The notes under the pieces: generated by a model | Database searches by the model: none | What the model saw: the letters and a program-made list of their open reading frames with translations, nothing else | What the model was told of the DNA's origin: nothing | In this document: positions 34,264 through 43,383 of the stretch, piece after piece | How positions within the stretch are numbered: position 1 is the first letter of the stretch | Layout of the letters: every line of letters starts with the position of its first letter | Made by a program: the position numbers and the translations under genes | Assembly: GCF_051251565.1 (NCBI RefSeq) | Contig: NZ_JBPOFB010000012.1 | Location: 23,069-87,068, forward strand | Origin: Marivita sp051251565 | GTDB taxonomy: Bacteria > Pseudomonadota > Alphaproteobacteria > Rhodobacterales > Rhodobacteraceae | Direction: 5' to 3' | DNA length: 64,000 bases

Positions 34264-35640
34264 GTGACGTCGTCGGTCGGGCAGGGCCGTCAACCCACAT
34301 CCGAGCCAACCGCGCGCACTGTGTTCGCGCTGGCGTGGCCGATGACAATCAAGGCGATCATGCTGCATGGCACGGTTGTGATCGACGCCTATCTGGTGTC
34401 CTCGCTGGGCGAAACATCGCTGGCGGCGATGGGGCTGGCAGCTGCGATTGCGGGGTTTGTGCTGGGCGGCATCCTCGCGTTTTCGAACGCTATGCAGATC
34501 CGCACCGCACAGGCCTTTGGCACGGCTGATCCCGTCTTTCTCAAATCGGTGCTGTCAGCGGGTTTGATGATCAGCCTTGCCGTCGGATTTGTCGGTCTTG
34601 CGCTGATCTCGCTGTTTGGCGGAACGCTGATTGCCGCGATGGCGCCAAACGCAGAGGTGGCGGAACTTGCCACATCGTACCTGACTGTCTTTTCGCTGGT
34701 GATCCTTGGTGAGGCGATCGGCCAATGTCTGTCGAGCTATTTCAATGGCTGTGGCCGAACCAAGCTGCCGCTTTACAGCTTTTGCCTCTCGGTGCCTGTC
34801 AATGTCACGTCGAGCATCATTCTTATCCACGGGTATTTCGGATTGCCTGCGTTTAGTGTGACCGGGGCCGCGATGGGCAGTGCACTTGCGGTGTTCGTGC
34901 AGGTGGGGTTTCTGATCTGGCGTCTTGTGCGGCTTGATGGCTACCTTCGGCGCGTCGTGGGCTGGCGCAATGGAACATTCGGACCAACACTCAAGCGGCA
35001 CATGGCGTTTTCGCTGCCCATTGCGGCCACCTTTATCAGTGCCACGTTCTCAACCCATATCTGCATGCTGATCTATGCACAGCTGAGCCTTAATGAATTC
35101 GCCGCGATGACCTTGATTGCGCCGTGGATCATGGTGGCGGGCACGGTGGGGATGCAATGGGCGCAAGCGTCCGGCATCATCGTGGCGCAGCTTTTGGGGC
35201 AGGACCATAGCGAAGAAGCCCTAGACCGCTTTCTGAGCAGTGCGTGGCGCGGGGCTTTTGTGGCGGCGGGCGGCGTTGCTGCGATTTATGGCGTGGTGTG
35301 CCTGTCGGCCAGCGTGCTCTATGCTGATCTGAATATTGAGACGCAGACCATTCTGTTTGGTTTTTTGCCGCTCTTGCTGGTCTTGCCGTTCCCGAAAGGA
35401 TCGAATGCCATTTGCGGGAACACGCTGCGTGCCAGCGGGGATACGATCTATGTCATGCACGTCTTTGTGTGGTCACAATGGCTGTTTCGGGTTCCGGCAA
35501 CGGCGTTTGCCGTGATTACCTTCGATTTGTCCGCATTCTGGGTTTTGTCGATTGCACTTTGGGAAGAACTGCTCAAGTTTCCTGCATTCCACACACGGCT
35601 TTATCGCGGCGACTGGAAACGCGCGAAAATCGCCGAGTGA
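34264..35640 (+). CDS. MATE-family membrane transporter
   Basis: 458 aa with ~12 hydrophobic segments arranged as two halves of six, as in MATE/NorM. It includes LSSYFNGCGRTKLPLYSF and PFKGSNAICGNTLRASGDT-like sequence (read here as PFPKGSNAICGNTLRASGDT) in matching positions of the halves. The GTG at 34264 is tentative, as no good ribosome site is seen. MATE proteins are usually cation-coupled exporters. Here it sits between a uronate regulator and kduI, so it could export or overflow a pathway sugar acid. Its substrate is unknown. Confidence 0.82.
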   Translation: MTSSVGQGRQPTSEPTARTVFALAWPMTIKAIMLHGTVVIDAYLVSSLGETSLAAMGLAAAIAGFVLGGILAFSNAMQIRTAQAFGTADPVFLKSVLSAGLMISLAVGFVGLALISLFGGTLIAAMAPNAEVAELATSYLTVFSLVILGEAIGQCLSSYFNGCGRTKLPLYSFCLSVPVNVTSSIILIHGYFGLPAFSVTGAAMGSALAVFVQVGFLIWRLVRLDGYLRRVVGWRNGTFGPTLKRHMAFSLPIAATFISATFSTHICMLIYAQLSLNEFAAMTLIAPWIMVAGTVGMQWAQASGIIVAQLLGQDHSEEALDRFLSSAWRGAFVAAGGVAAIYGVVCLSASVLYADLNIETQTILFGFLPLLLVLPFPKGSNAICGNTLRASGDTIYVMHVFVWSQWLFRVPATAFAVITFDLSAFWVLSIALWEELLKFPAFHTRLYRGDWKRAKIAE

Positions 35641-35680
35641 TGAGACGGTAGAACCGCCATGCGATCCAAGGGAGGACATA

Positions 35681-36508
35681 ATGCTAAAGACCGAACTGCG
35701 CCGCGCGATTGATCCGCGCCATGCCAAGACAATGGATACGACGGAATTGCGGGCGGACTTTCTGATTGAAGACCTGTTTCAGCCGGACACAGTCAAGCTG
35801 ACCTATTCGCAATATGACCGGATGATCGTGGGCGGCGCTGTGCCGTCAGCGGGGCCTTTGACGCTTGATGCGGTTGCGGAAACCGGCACGGCGTCCTGGC
35901 TGGATCGGCGCGAGGCGGTGTTCGTCAACATTGGCACCACGGGCGCTGTGCAGGCGGGGGGCGAAACCTACGAACTGGCGCGCGGAGACATGCTCTATCT
36001 TGGTATGGGGTCGGGCCCGGTGACTGTAACGGGTACAGACGCGCGGTTCTACATCGTATCAGCCCCGGCGCACCGGCACATCCCGGCGCGGCGTGTCACC
36101 ATCGCGGATGCGGCCCAAGTGCCGTTGGGCGCACGGGAGACTGCAAATGAACGAGTGGTTTACCAGTTTGTGCATCCTTTGGTCATGGAAACCTGCCAGA
36201 TTGTCATGGGTATGACCAAACTGGCAACCGGGTCGATCTGGAACACGATGCCAACGCACACCCATGAACGGCGCTCTGAGGCGTATCTGTATATCGACCT
36301 GCCCAGCGATCAGCACGTTGTGCACCTGATGGGCGAACCTGACGAGACCCGTCACATGATCCTGCGCAACGAACAGGCGGTGCTGTCGCCGCCTTGGTCG
36401 ATCCATTCGGGGGCGGGCACAACTGCCTACAGCTTTATCTGGGCGATGGCAGGCGACAATGTCGATTACACGGACATGGACATGGTGGCGATGGAGGATC
36501 TGCGATGA
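35681..36508 (+). CDS. kduI: 5-keto-4-deoxyuronate isomerase
   Basis: 275 aa, close to E. coli KduI (278 aa). It converts 5-keto-4-deoxyuronate (DKI) to 2,5-diketo-3-deoxygluconate. Recognisable parts are the N-terminal ...RADFLIEDLFQPDTVKLTYS, the YDRMIVGGAVP stretch, and the zinc-binding cupin motif NTMPTHTHERRSEAYLYIDL with a later His in PPWSIHSGAGT. ATG 35681 follows GGGAGGA. It overlaps kduD by ATGA. Confidence 0.95.
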   Translation: MLKTELRRAIDPRHAKTMDTTELRADFLIEDLFQPDTVKLTYSQYDRMIVGGAVPSAGPLTLDAVAETGTASWLDRREAVFVNIGTTGAVQAGGETYELARGDMLYLGMGSGPVTVTGTDARFYIVSAPAHRHIPARRVTIADAAQVPLGARETANERVVYQFVHPLVMETCQIVMGMTKLATGSIWNTMPTHTHERRSEAYLYIDLPSDQHVVHLMGEPDETRHMILRNEQAVLSPPWSIHSGAGTTAYSFIWAMAGDNVDYTDMDMVAMEDLR

Positions 36509-37260
36509 GCCGGTTTTCCCTTGAGGGCACACGGTCCTTCGTGACCGGGGCCAATACCGGCATCGGTCAGGCCATCGCGGTCGATCTGGCGCAGCAGGGC
36601 AGCCACGTGATTGCTGTGGGTCGGTCGTCGATGGACGACACCCTGACCGCGATCCGCGCCTCGGGCGGCACAGCAGATGCGTTGATGGCCGATCTTGGCA
36701 CCGTGGCGCAGGCCACTGCTGCGTTTGACGCGGCCCTTGCGCAATTTGGGCCGATCGACATTCTGGTCAATAATGCTGGCATCATCCGGCGCGCCGACAG
36801 TCTTGATTTCTCGGAAGAGGATTGGGACGCGGTGATGGATATCAACCTCAAAGTGGTGTTCTTTTTGTCCCAGGCATTTGCCCGCGCGCGCATCGCGGCG
36901 GGGCAGGGCGGCAGCATCATAAACATTGCATCGCTTTTGTCGTTTCAGGGCGGCATCCGTATTCCGTCCTACACCGCCGCCAAAAGTGGGGTGGCGGGCC
37001 TGACCAAGACGCTGTCAAACGAATGGTCCAGCCAAGGCATCACCGTGAACGCGGTCGCGCCTGGTTATGTGGTCAGCAACAACACAGAAGCGTTGCGCGC
37101 CGATCCCGAACGCAACGCCGCCATTCTGGAGCGTATCCCCGTAGGCAGGTGGGGCCAGCCCGAGGACATCGCCGGTGCCGTGACCTTTCTTGCGTCGCCC
37201 GCGGCGCGGTTTGTCACCGGGGTGACCCTGCCTGTCGATGGCGGGTGGCTGGGGCGGTAG
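36505..37260 (+). CDS. kduD: 2-dehydro-3-deoxygluconate 5-dehydrogenase
   Basis: 251 aa classical SDR. The cofactor motif TGANTGIG is at ~13-20, NNAG at ~86-89, catalytic Ser with YTAAKSG, and VNAVAPGYVVSNNTEALRAD, typical of KduD. It reduces 2,5-diketo-3-deoxygluconate to KDG. It is translationally coupled to kduI (ATGA), and together they complete the KdgF-KduI-KduD route. Confidence 0.92.
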   Translation: MSRFSLEGTRSFVTGANTGIGQAIAVDLAQQGSHVIAVGRSSMDDTLTAIRASGGTADALMADLGTVAQATAAFDAALAQFGPIDILVNNAGIIRRADSLDFSEEDWDAVMDINLKVVFFLSQAFARARIAAGQGGSIINIASLLSFQGGIRIPSYTAAKSGVAGLTKTLSNEWSSQGITVNAVAPGYVVSNNTEALRADPERNAAILERIPVGRWGQPEDIAGAVTFLASPAARFVTGVTLPVDGGWLGR

Positions 37261-37266
37261 CCGCTC

Positions 37267-38493
37267 CTAGTAGTTCCACATCGTTCCGTCCTGAAGCCGC
37301 ACCACAGGGTGGCTTCCGGGGGCGTAGCTGTAGCGCGCGGCTTCGGATTCGTCGAAATCGACACCGAGGCCGGGCGCATCGCTCACATACATCATGCCAG
37401 TCTCCATCCGGTGCTCGGAGGGGAACAGGGCGTCACATTCGGGTGTGCCCAAAACCAGATATTCCTGAACGCCAAAGTTCGGGGCCCAGGCATTCAGGTG
37501 GTGATGCGCGGCCATCGAAATCGGCGAATGGCTGGGCGCGCCGTGAAATCCGGTGCGGATGTGGTGCAACCCGGCGAGATCAATGATGCGTTTCACGTGG
37601 GTGATGCCGCCCGCATAGGTCACTGCGACACGGATGAAGTCGATCAGTTCTTGTTCGATCAACCGGTTGCAGTCCCAGATCGAATTGAACACTTCGCCGA
37701 TGGCGATGGGCGTGGTGGAATGCTGGCGGATCAAACGCAGCGCGTCCTGGTCGTCGGCGGGGGTCGGGTCTTCCAGCCAGTACAAACGCACAGGTTCAAC
37801 CGCCTTGGCAAACTCGGCCGCCTCACGCGGCAAAAGGCGGTGATGCACATCGTGCAGGATATGCAGATCCTGGCCAAACCTGTCGCGGATTGCAGCCAGG
37901 GCCGTGGGCATGAAGCGCATGTATTTGTCGCTGTCCCAGACCTCGACCTTGGGCTGAATGCCGGTGTAGTCGGTGATATAATTCCGGGTATCGCCCTTTG
38001 TTTCCGGCACTGCATAGCTGGCCGTGGGCATGCCGGGAATGCCGCATTGCACCCGAACCGCCTTGTAGCCCGCCTCTACATAGTGGGCGATCGAGTCCAT
38101 CAGGTCGTCTAGATCGGACCCGGTGGCATGGGCATAGACCATCGCGCCATCGCGGCTTTTGCCACCAAAAAGCTGGTAGAGCGGCATGTTGGCCAGTTTG
38201 CCCTTGATGTCCCAAAGCGCCATATCGATCGCACCATAGGCCGCCATGGCAATAGGGCCGCGCCGGAAATAGGCCCCGCGATAGAAAAACTGCCAGATGT
38301 CTTCGGTGTTGCGGGGATCCTTGCCGATCAGGTTCGGGATCAGATGGGTCTCAAGATAATGTGCAGGAAGGGTTTCGCGGTTGTTCAGTGTCGCATCGCC
38401 AAGCCCGTAGACACCCTGATCCGTCATGATCTTGAGCGTGACATAGTTCTTCTTTGGCCCGCCGACAAAGACCTTGGCATCGGTGATTTTCAT
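37267..38493 (-). CDS. Enolase-superfamily sugar acid dehydratase, D-mannonate dehydratase-like
   Basis: 408 aa. Mandelate racemase/enolase fold close to ManD/RspA: RRGPIAMAAYGAIDMALWDIKGK, DVHHRLLPREA with the first metal ligand, LEDPTP and IAIGEVFNSIWDC giving the other acidic ligands, and GFHGAPSHSPISMAAHHHLNAW with the catalytic His. ManD dehydrates D-mannonate to KDG, which would feed kdgK and fits a mannuronate-rich polymer such as alginate. ManD relatives also include gluconate-specific or low-activity members, so specificity is provisional. Confidence 0.85.
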   Translation of the reverse strand: MKITDAKVFVGGPKKNYVTLKIMTDQGVYGLGDATLNNRETLPAHYLETHLIPNLIGKDPRNTEDIWQFFYRGAYFRRGPIAMAAYGAIDMALWDIKGKLANMPLYQLFGGKSRDGAMVYAHATGSDLDDLMDSIAHYVEAGYKAVRVQCGIPGMPTASYAVPETKGDTRNYITDYTGIQPKVEVWDSDKYMRFMPTALAAIRDRFGQDLHILHDVHHRLLPREAAEFAKAVEPVRLYWLEDPTPADDQDALRLIRQHSTTPIAIGEVFNSIWDCNRLIEQELIDFIRVAVTYAGGITHVKRIIDLAGLHHIRTGFHGAPSHSPISMAAHHHLNAWAPNFGVQEYLVLGTPECDALFPSEHRMETGMMYVSDAPGLGVDFDESEAARYSYAPGSHPVVRLQDGTMWNY

Positions 38494-38508
38494 GACATGT
38501 GCTCCTGT

Positions 38509-39648
38509 TCAGTCCAGTTGCGGCGCCGGGCTCCACGGGGTGCTGTGGCGGACAAGGTCAATGATCTGCTGGTATTGCCGACCCTCCCGGAAGGTTGGGT
38601 AGGGGGTAACGGGGGTGCCTTGGATGTCGGCTACAAAATCACGCGCCAGTATGTGCCAGCATTGTTCAGTCTCACCGGTGACCTCGGGCATGCTTGAGGC
38701 GATGTCGCCCGGCAAGGGCAGAGCGCGCCACGTCTTGTCGGGTCCAAAGTGATGCAACTGACCGCTGCCGTAATGCCCTTCGAGGTAAATCGCCCCGGTG
38801 GTGCCGTAGAACACAATATGATCCTCGTGGAAGCGGGGCACCAGCCCGCCATGTTTGAACAAAACCGATACGGGCCGGTCCGCGAGCGGAGTGTCGATCT
38901 GCGCCATCAACGTGTACGACCACTCCACGTTGCTTTCGCCCCAATCAAGCGTTGGGTCGTTCAGGTCATCGGGTATGAAGTCGCGGCGTTTGGTAAAGTT
39001 GTGCACGCCAGTGACAATGGGCGCGCGGCCAAGATCGTCGCGCACCTCTCCGGCAAGCTGTATGATCTTGTCGCCAAGCACGGATGTGACAATCGACAAC
39101 GTGTGCGTGAAGTTGTTGTTGAGCCGCCCGCCACCGTCTTCCTTGCGATGTGACCAGCCAAAGGGAATCTCACGCTCCAGATTGAAATGCGACATGCATT
39201 CAACCTCTGTCGGAGCCCCAATGGCCCCGTCCCTGACCAGCCGTGCGGCGTGCTGAACGCTTGGGGTATAACGAAAACTGGCGGCGTAGGCCGTTTTGAC
39301 ACCGGCCGTGCAGGCAAGCTCGTACAACTCTGACGCGGTTGCACCGCTATCTGTCATCGGTTTGTCGCAAAACACATGGCAGCCATGGGCGATGGCCTGC
39401 TTGATCGGTGCGTAATGTGCCCCACCCGGCGTGGCGATGGACACGATATCGGGTTGGCACGCGTTTAGCGCAGCCTCCCAATCCGTGCTGCAATAGGGAG
39501 TGCCCAGCCGCTCGGCAACATCCCGGACCACGGACCCGGTGCGGCCCACCAGCCCCACCACCTGCGCCCCGGCTGCCCGAAACGCAGCCGCATGCCCTTC
39601 GCCGGCGAAGCCCGTACCGTAAACCAAGACCTTAAGCGCGTCTCCCAT
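38509..39648 (-). CDS. Gfo/Idh/MocA-family oxidoreductase
   Basis: 379 aa. N-terminal Rossmann domain with VLVYGTGFAGEGHAAAFRAAG and the family's CDKPMTDSG, where Lys is catalytic or cofactor-contacting. A C-terminal alpha/beta substrate domain has HNNFTH-like RLNNNFTHTLSIV. It is the first gene of a two-gene operon with the mannonate dehydratase-like gene, downstream of a CTAGTATACTAG palindrome. It could oxidise or reduce a uronate or aldonate such as mannuronate to mannonate; the reaction is not established. Confidence 0.87.
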   Translation of the reverse strand: MGDALKVLVYGTGFAGEGHAAAFRAAGAQVVGLVGRTGSVVRDVAERLGTPYCSTDWEAALNACQPDIVSIATPGGAHYAPIKQAIAHGCHVFCDKPMTDSGATASELYELACTAGVKTAYAASFRYTPSVQHAARLVRDGAIGAPTEVECMSHFNLEREIPFGWSHRKEDGGGRLNNNFTHTLSIVTSVLGDKIIQLAGEVRDDLGRAPIVTGVHNFTKRRDFIPDDLNDPTLDWGESNVEWSYTLMAQIDTPLADRPVSVLFKHGGLVPRFHEDHIVFYGTTGAIYLEGHYGSGQLHHFGPDKTWRALPLPGDIASSMPEVTGETEQCWHILARDFVADIQGTPVTPYPTFREGRQYQQIIDLVRHSTPWSPAPQLD

Positions 39649-39669
39649 CACGTCTCTCCCGTTTGTTGA

Positions 39670-39681
39670 CTAGTATACTAG
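39670..39681. promoter_or_regulatory. GTATAC palindrome upstream of the Gfo/Idh-mannonate dehydratase operon
   Basis: CTAGTATACTAG is a perfect 12-bp palindrome, 22 bp upstream of the oxidoreductase ATG. It has the GTATAC core of the two operators at 33432-33463, which places this operon in the same regulon. A second inverted repeat, GATTGCC (39681-39687) with GGCAATC (39699-39705), abuts it. Confidence 0.8.
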
Positions 39682-39973
39682 ATTGCCGTTTGGCGTTTGG
39701 CAATCACCCTGGAGCAAGGAGCACGACAAAAGCGTTCCGCGCATCAAGCGCACTTCGTCCCGCAAGACGATTGCTCGCAGATGTCTTCGGGTGGTTCTGA
39801 TCTGGAAAATGGTGCCCCACACGTACCCACATTAATTCCGCAGAATTATGAAAATATGATGTAATTATCACAGGAAATCAATCGATACCCCCAATAATAC
39901 CCCCAGAAGCTATGTCTTGCCTGTCTTGCGGAGAAGTTGATCCGGTTTTCATTCATGGTTTTTAGCTTGAAAC

Positions 39974-40207
39974 TTACCCACTGGTGTTCAGAGTCTGACA
40001 AAAATACCCGATGGATACAGAGTATCGGACACCACGCTCACATGCCTCAACAAAGTCATCAGATCTCGGATCAGAGTCTGAACTGACCACGATGGCGCAG
40101 TTCCCGTTCGCAGAGGCAGCGAGGCGCACCTTGTTGCGACCGGCCCAAACCTGACGTTCGACCGGTAACAGGATCGCTGCCGTTCAGCTCGTCAAAGCGG
40201 ACATTGG
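39974..40207 (-). pseudogene. Decayed transposase-like fragment
   Basis: Reverse-strand translation gives frames broken by stops and frameshifts. One frame reads ANVRFDELNGSDPVTG and the next reads QVWAGRNKVRLAASANGN followed by CAIVVSSDSDPRSDDFVEAC. The last part loosely resembles the DSGF...W.C...DYVFG region of IS1380/IS4-type DDE transposases. No terminal repeats were found. The region from 39706 to 40311 otherwise holds no gene. It is a likely scar of a mobile element at the junction between the alginate and apionate modules. Confidence 0.3.
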
Positions 40208-40311
40208 CTGAGCGTGTGCCCTCGCAGGCCTGAAGAGAGATTTACGGTCTGTTCCTCAAGCAGGCTCAGACGGGATGCGTGGTGTGTCGTCCGGCATCGC
40301 ACTCCACAAAG

Positions 40312-40821
40312 CTATTCCTTGAGCAACCGATACAGAGGCGCGCCTCCGAAACTAAAGAGCTGAACCGTATGCTCTCCCTTCACGCGAAAAACCACCCAAG
40401 CCATTGCAGTAGTGACGGTCGTTGCACTTGGCGCGCCCAGAAAAAAGCCATCACCACAATCAGACGGCGAAACTGGAACGAAAGCTCGATATCCACCACC
40501 CTCTAAGTCCTCAAGGTCGATCTCTGAAAACTTCCCGATACAGTTTGCATAGTGAGAACCCGCAGCTGAGAATTCATACTGGAAATCGACCGCAACTGTT
40601 TTTCCCACATTCTCATCCAAGAAGGTTTCCAAATCTGAGTTCGCTTGTAGACAGGTTCGGCTTGGCGTAGAGCAGATTACTTCTCCAACAAAGCTAGCGT
40701 CGCCCGGCGACACAAATTCCGCAATCAGATTGCGTAAATCTGAAATGCTGACAATGGCCCCAGCAACTCCACCAAGAAGTGTCAGAAACAACAATGGTTT
40801 CCAATTCTGCAATTTTTCCAT
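40312..40821 (-). CDS. Hypothetical single-pass membrane protein
   Basis: 169 aa from ATG 40821. One N-terminal membrane helix (WKPLLFLTLLGGVAGAIVSI, ~7-26) is followed by an exported domain with six Cys, two of them in CSTPSRTC and another in SDCGDG, which could form disulfides. I do not recognise the family. Base composition is visibly lower in GC than the flanking operons, and it is flanked by gene-free, relic-like DNA, so recent acquisition is likely. A longer in-frame extension to 40989 lacks a membrane-protein start pattern. Confidence 0.55.
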   Translation of the reverse strand: MEKLQNWKPLLFLTLLGGVAGAIVSISDLRNLIAEFVSPGDASFVGEVICSTPSRTCLQANSDLETFLDENVGKTVAVDFQYEFSAAGSHYANCIGKFSEIDLEDLEGGGYRAFVPVSPSDCGDGFFLGAPSATTVTTAMAWVVFRVKGEHTVQLFSFGGAPLYRLLKE

Positions 40822-41158
40822 ACTCAACTGACCAAACCGTCTCCACGCATCGCCGCTGCTCCCTTGCAGCATGCATGTTTGCTCGCCCCAAATCCAGCAC
40901 ACCAAGGCCTGCTTAGCCAGAAAACACGCTTGTCGATCGCTGCTCCGAAGTGTGGAAGCGAACGACGGCCCTAACCGGACTCTCACCAAGTTGCTCGGAT
41001 GCCGTGCTGCGGCCCGTCAGACCTGACTTTCGCCGCAACCGCAAAATCAGATCGTGGGCGAATTCACACTTCGCGGGACAAACCGGACCTTGGGTTCCAT
41101 TCGTCCAATGGCGGCTTTTGTCACGTCGGGCCCATAAACATATCGAGGCGTCAAAGGA
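40822..41158. other. Gene-free spacer with repeat-like sequence
   Basis: 337 bp without a supported gene. It contains AACCGGACCTT at 41081-41091, also found at 54824-54834 in another gene-free stretch, and several CGGCCC/GGGCCG-rich blocks. This looks like degraded intergenic repeat material; no function is seen. Confidence 0.4.
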
Positions 41159-41995
41159 CTATTTGCAGATCGACTCCACTGAGGCTTTGACCGCTTCTGG
41201 CGCAAAGATATCGTCCATCCAGCCGTCTTTGAAGATCACGGGCTCGGCTTCTTCAATCGCAAGCATACAACCATCCGACAGTTTGCCACCCGGTTGCACG
41301 CCGAAGGCGACGGCCAGCAATATGGTGAGGTGGCCCAATAAAAAGTCCTCTGCCGCTTGATAAGGCACGCCGCGCTTTGCTGCTTCGTCTGTAGCATCTT
41401 TGAGAACTTTGGCAAAGGTCGCGCCAATGGATTCAGACAAAGCTGGTTCCAGAATGGCCATTTGTTCCACCGTGCATCGATGAGACCGCATGACAGGGCC
41501 ATAAAAAGTCCGCGCGATGTCTTCGCACATTTTATAGTGTTCTTCTGGACCTTGCCCCAGGGCGCAAATGATATGCTGTTTGGCCGCGATGCCGCCGAAA
41601 TAGTCTTTCTTGGCATCAGGTGCGGTTTCGTCGTTGAACAGCGGCGGGTGGCAGGGATGCGCGACGAAGTATGTAATGTCATCCCGCTTAGGCAAGGTGC
41701 CCGCATGGGGCGCTGCCGCATCCAGCATGATGACCGCCGTGCCCGGCCTAAGCTCGTCCACGAAGCTGGTCAAAATCTTGCCAATCAGCCGATCCGGCAC
41801 CGCGAGAATGACGGCATCCGCGTTGCTGAGCGCTTGGCCTTGTCCCACACATTCAAGACCGGTTTCGTCTTTCAATCGCTGCTGGCCCTCGGGGCTCACC
41901 TCGACATGCTGGACGTCATATTCGGACCCCATAAGGTTGGTCGCAAGGCGGACCCCCATTTTGCCGCCAGCCCCCATCAAGGCAACTTTAGTCAT
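41159..41995 (-). CDS. apnO: D-apionate oxidoisomerase-like NAD(P)-dependent enzyme
   Basis: 278 aa. Rossmann motif MGAGGKMGVRLATN (~7-20), AVILAVPDRLIGKIL, LDAAAPHAG, and a C-terminal 6-phosphogluconate-dehydrogenase-like helical domain. It has the size and type of ApnO, which converts D-apionate to 3-oxo-isoapionate. The identification rests mainly on context: the next genes encode a DUF1537 kinase and a RuBisCO-like protein, the partners described for D-apionate catabolism (Carter and co-workers, from memory). ATG 41995 follows GGGAGA. Confidence 0.78.
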   Translation of the reverse strand: MTKVALMGAGGKMGVRLATNLMGSEYDVQHVEVSPEGQQRLKDETGLECVGQGQALSNADAVILAVPDRLIGKILTSFVDELRPGTAVIMLDAAAPHAGTLPKRDDITYFVAHPCHPPLFNDETAPDAKKDYFGGIAAKQHIICALGQGPEEHYKMCEDIARTFYGPVMRSHRCTVEQMAILEPALSESIGATFAKVLKDATDEAAKRGVPYQAAEDFLLGHLTILLAVAFGVQPGGKLSDGCMLAIEEAEPVIFKDGWMDDIFAPEAVKASVESICK

Positions 41996-42038
41996 GATCT
42001 TCTCCCTATTTTCCATTTCGCCATTGGTCAGCCCTTGG

Positions 42039-43379
42039 TCAGCCCTTGGCCGCCACAAAGAAGTCTTGCGCGCCCATCTGGCCGCCCTTCAAGCTTACCT
42101 CTAACCCATCAATGTCTGGGTCATCTTGGCAATGGACGCGGCACAGCGGCGCCCCCGGCGCCAGCGGCGTAATCGCAGACAATGCCTGCGCCCCAAGTGC
42201 TGTCAGCGCATGGCCAGAGGTATCGCCACCTGCGACAATGATCCGTTGTTGACCGGTCTTTTTGCGAACGAGTGAAACAATGCGGCCAAGCGCCTGCCCA
42301 AGTCGCGCATTGACGTCACCGGCCGACAGCGCTGAACTTTTGATGGCATGCGCCATACGGTGCAGCGCAGGATCGTCCGCACCGCGCGCTGTAGCGACGA
42401 GGACGTCATGCCCTTTGTTTAAAAGGTCGATGCTTGCATCACACAGACGCGCCACCTCTTTTGACAAGCTGTCTGGATCAATTGCCAAGCTTGCATCGAA
42501 TTCCAGAACTTTGAAACTGTTGGCCTCTGCATAGGCGATCTGATCGGCCGTCGTCGGCGCACAGGATCCAGAGACGGCAAAGATTTGATCCACCTGGCTA
42601 AGACCTTGCGGCTCAAAATCCGGCGCGATCGCGCCCGTGTGGCGCCAATGGGCGACAAGCGCATATTCGACGCCTTGCGACCCAACTGCAAAAATCGGTT
42701 GCCTGCGGTTTTGCCAAAGGACCCGCCCGGCTTCGATTAAGGTTTCATCGTCGATGACATCAAGTGCGATAATCCGGGCGCCACGGTCGCGCTGTGATTG
42801 CAAGGCGTGGTCCGTTTGCCCGGCCTTCATCGCGGCAAGGTCAACGACCCCTGTGACCAGTTTGGTTTGTGCCGACAGATGCAGACACAGATCGGCCTCT
42901 TGCATCGGGGTCACGGGGTGGCGTGACATAACAGGGTGGCGATCCAAGCGGTGATTTTCAGCGCCCGCGCCCGCAAATAAGTTACCAAAAGCTTGATAGC
43001 GGCGGATCGCCGGGGCACCGACAATGAGAGGCATCCAATCGCTGCCAAAGACATCGGCCCCAATCTCTGCCGCGGTTCCGATTGAGCCAACCTCGGGGGA
43101 GCTATCAAAAGTAGAGCACACTTTGTAATGCGTGACCGGCGCCTTAAAACGCTTCAGAGCTGCAAAGATTTTTGGCAACTCCGCGCGCATCCAACTGGGG
43201 TCTTTTGAGCGGGCCAGACCCGCGACGCCGATCGCTTGAAGATTGGGGTAGTGCTTTAGCATCTCAGGGGTGGGTGGTTGCAGAAACAGCATCGTTGGAA
43301 CGCCAGCAAAGCTTAGGACTTCCATGACAGCGGAGGATCCTGTGAAGTCATCGCCATAAAATGTCAAAAGGGGGGGCAT
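42039..43379 (-). CDS. oiaK: Four-carbon acid sugar kinase family (DUF1537), probable 3-oxo-isoapionate kinase
   Basis: 446 aa. It begins LLTFYGDDFTGSSAVMEVLS, the DUF1537 N-terminal signature with the acidic DDFTGS. The C-terminal nucleotide-binding part has IIVAGGDTSGHALTALGAQAL. Family members phosphorylate acid sugars; between ApnO-like and RuBisCO-like genes, the expected role is ATP-dependent 4-phosphorylation of 3-oxo-isoapionate (OiaK). It lies 4 bp after the RuBisCO-like gene, so the genes are co-transcribed. Confidence 0.85.
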   Translation of the reverse strand: MPPLLTFYGDDFTGSSAVMEVLSFAGVPTMLFLQPPTPEMLKHYPNLQAIGVAGLARSKDPSWMRAELPKIFAALKRFKAPVTHYKVCSTFDSSPEVGSIGTAAEIGADVFGSDWMPLIVGAPAIRRYQAFGNLFAGAGAENHRLDRHPVMSRHPVTPMQEADLCLHLSAQTKLVTGVVDLAAMKAGQTDHALQSQRDRGARIIALDVIDDETLIEAGRVLWQNRRQPIFAVGSQGVEYALVAHWRHTGAIAPDFEPQGLSQVDQIFAVSGSCAPTTADQIAYAEANSFKVLEFDASLAIDPDSLSKEVARLCDASIDLLNKGHDVLVATARGADDPALHRMAHAIKSSALSAGDVNARLGQALGRIVSLVRKKTGQQRIIVAGGDTSGHALTALGAQALSAITPLAPGAPLCRVHCQDDPDIDGLEVSLKGGQMGAQDFFVAAKG

Positions 43380-43383
43380 GGGG

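Noticed and set aside
33511..37260. Pectin rather than alginate as the only substrate of the kdu genes
   Set aside because: The AlgQ-like protein and PL15-like lyase point to alginate; no pectate lyase or TogT-type transporter is present, although a second polyuronate remains possible.
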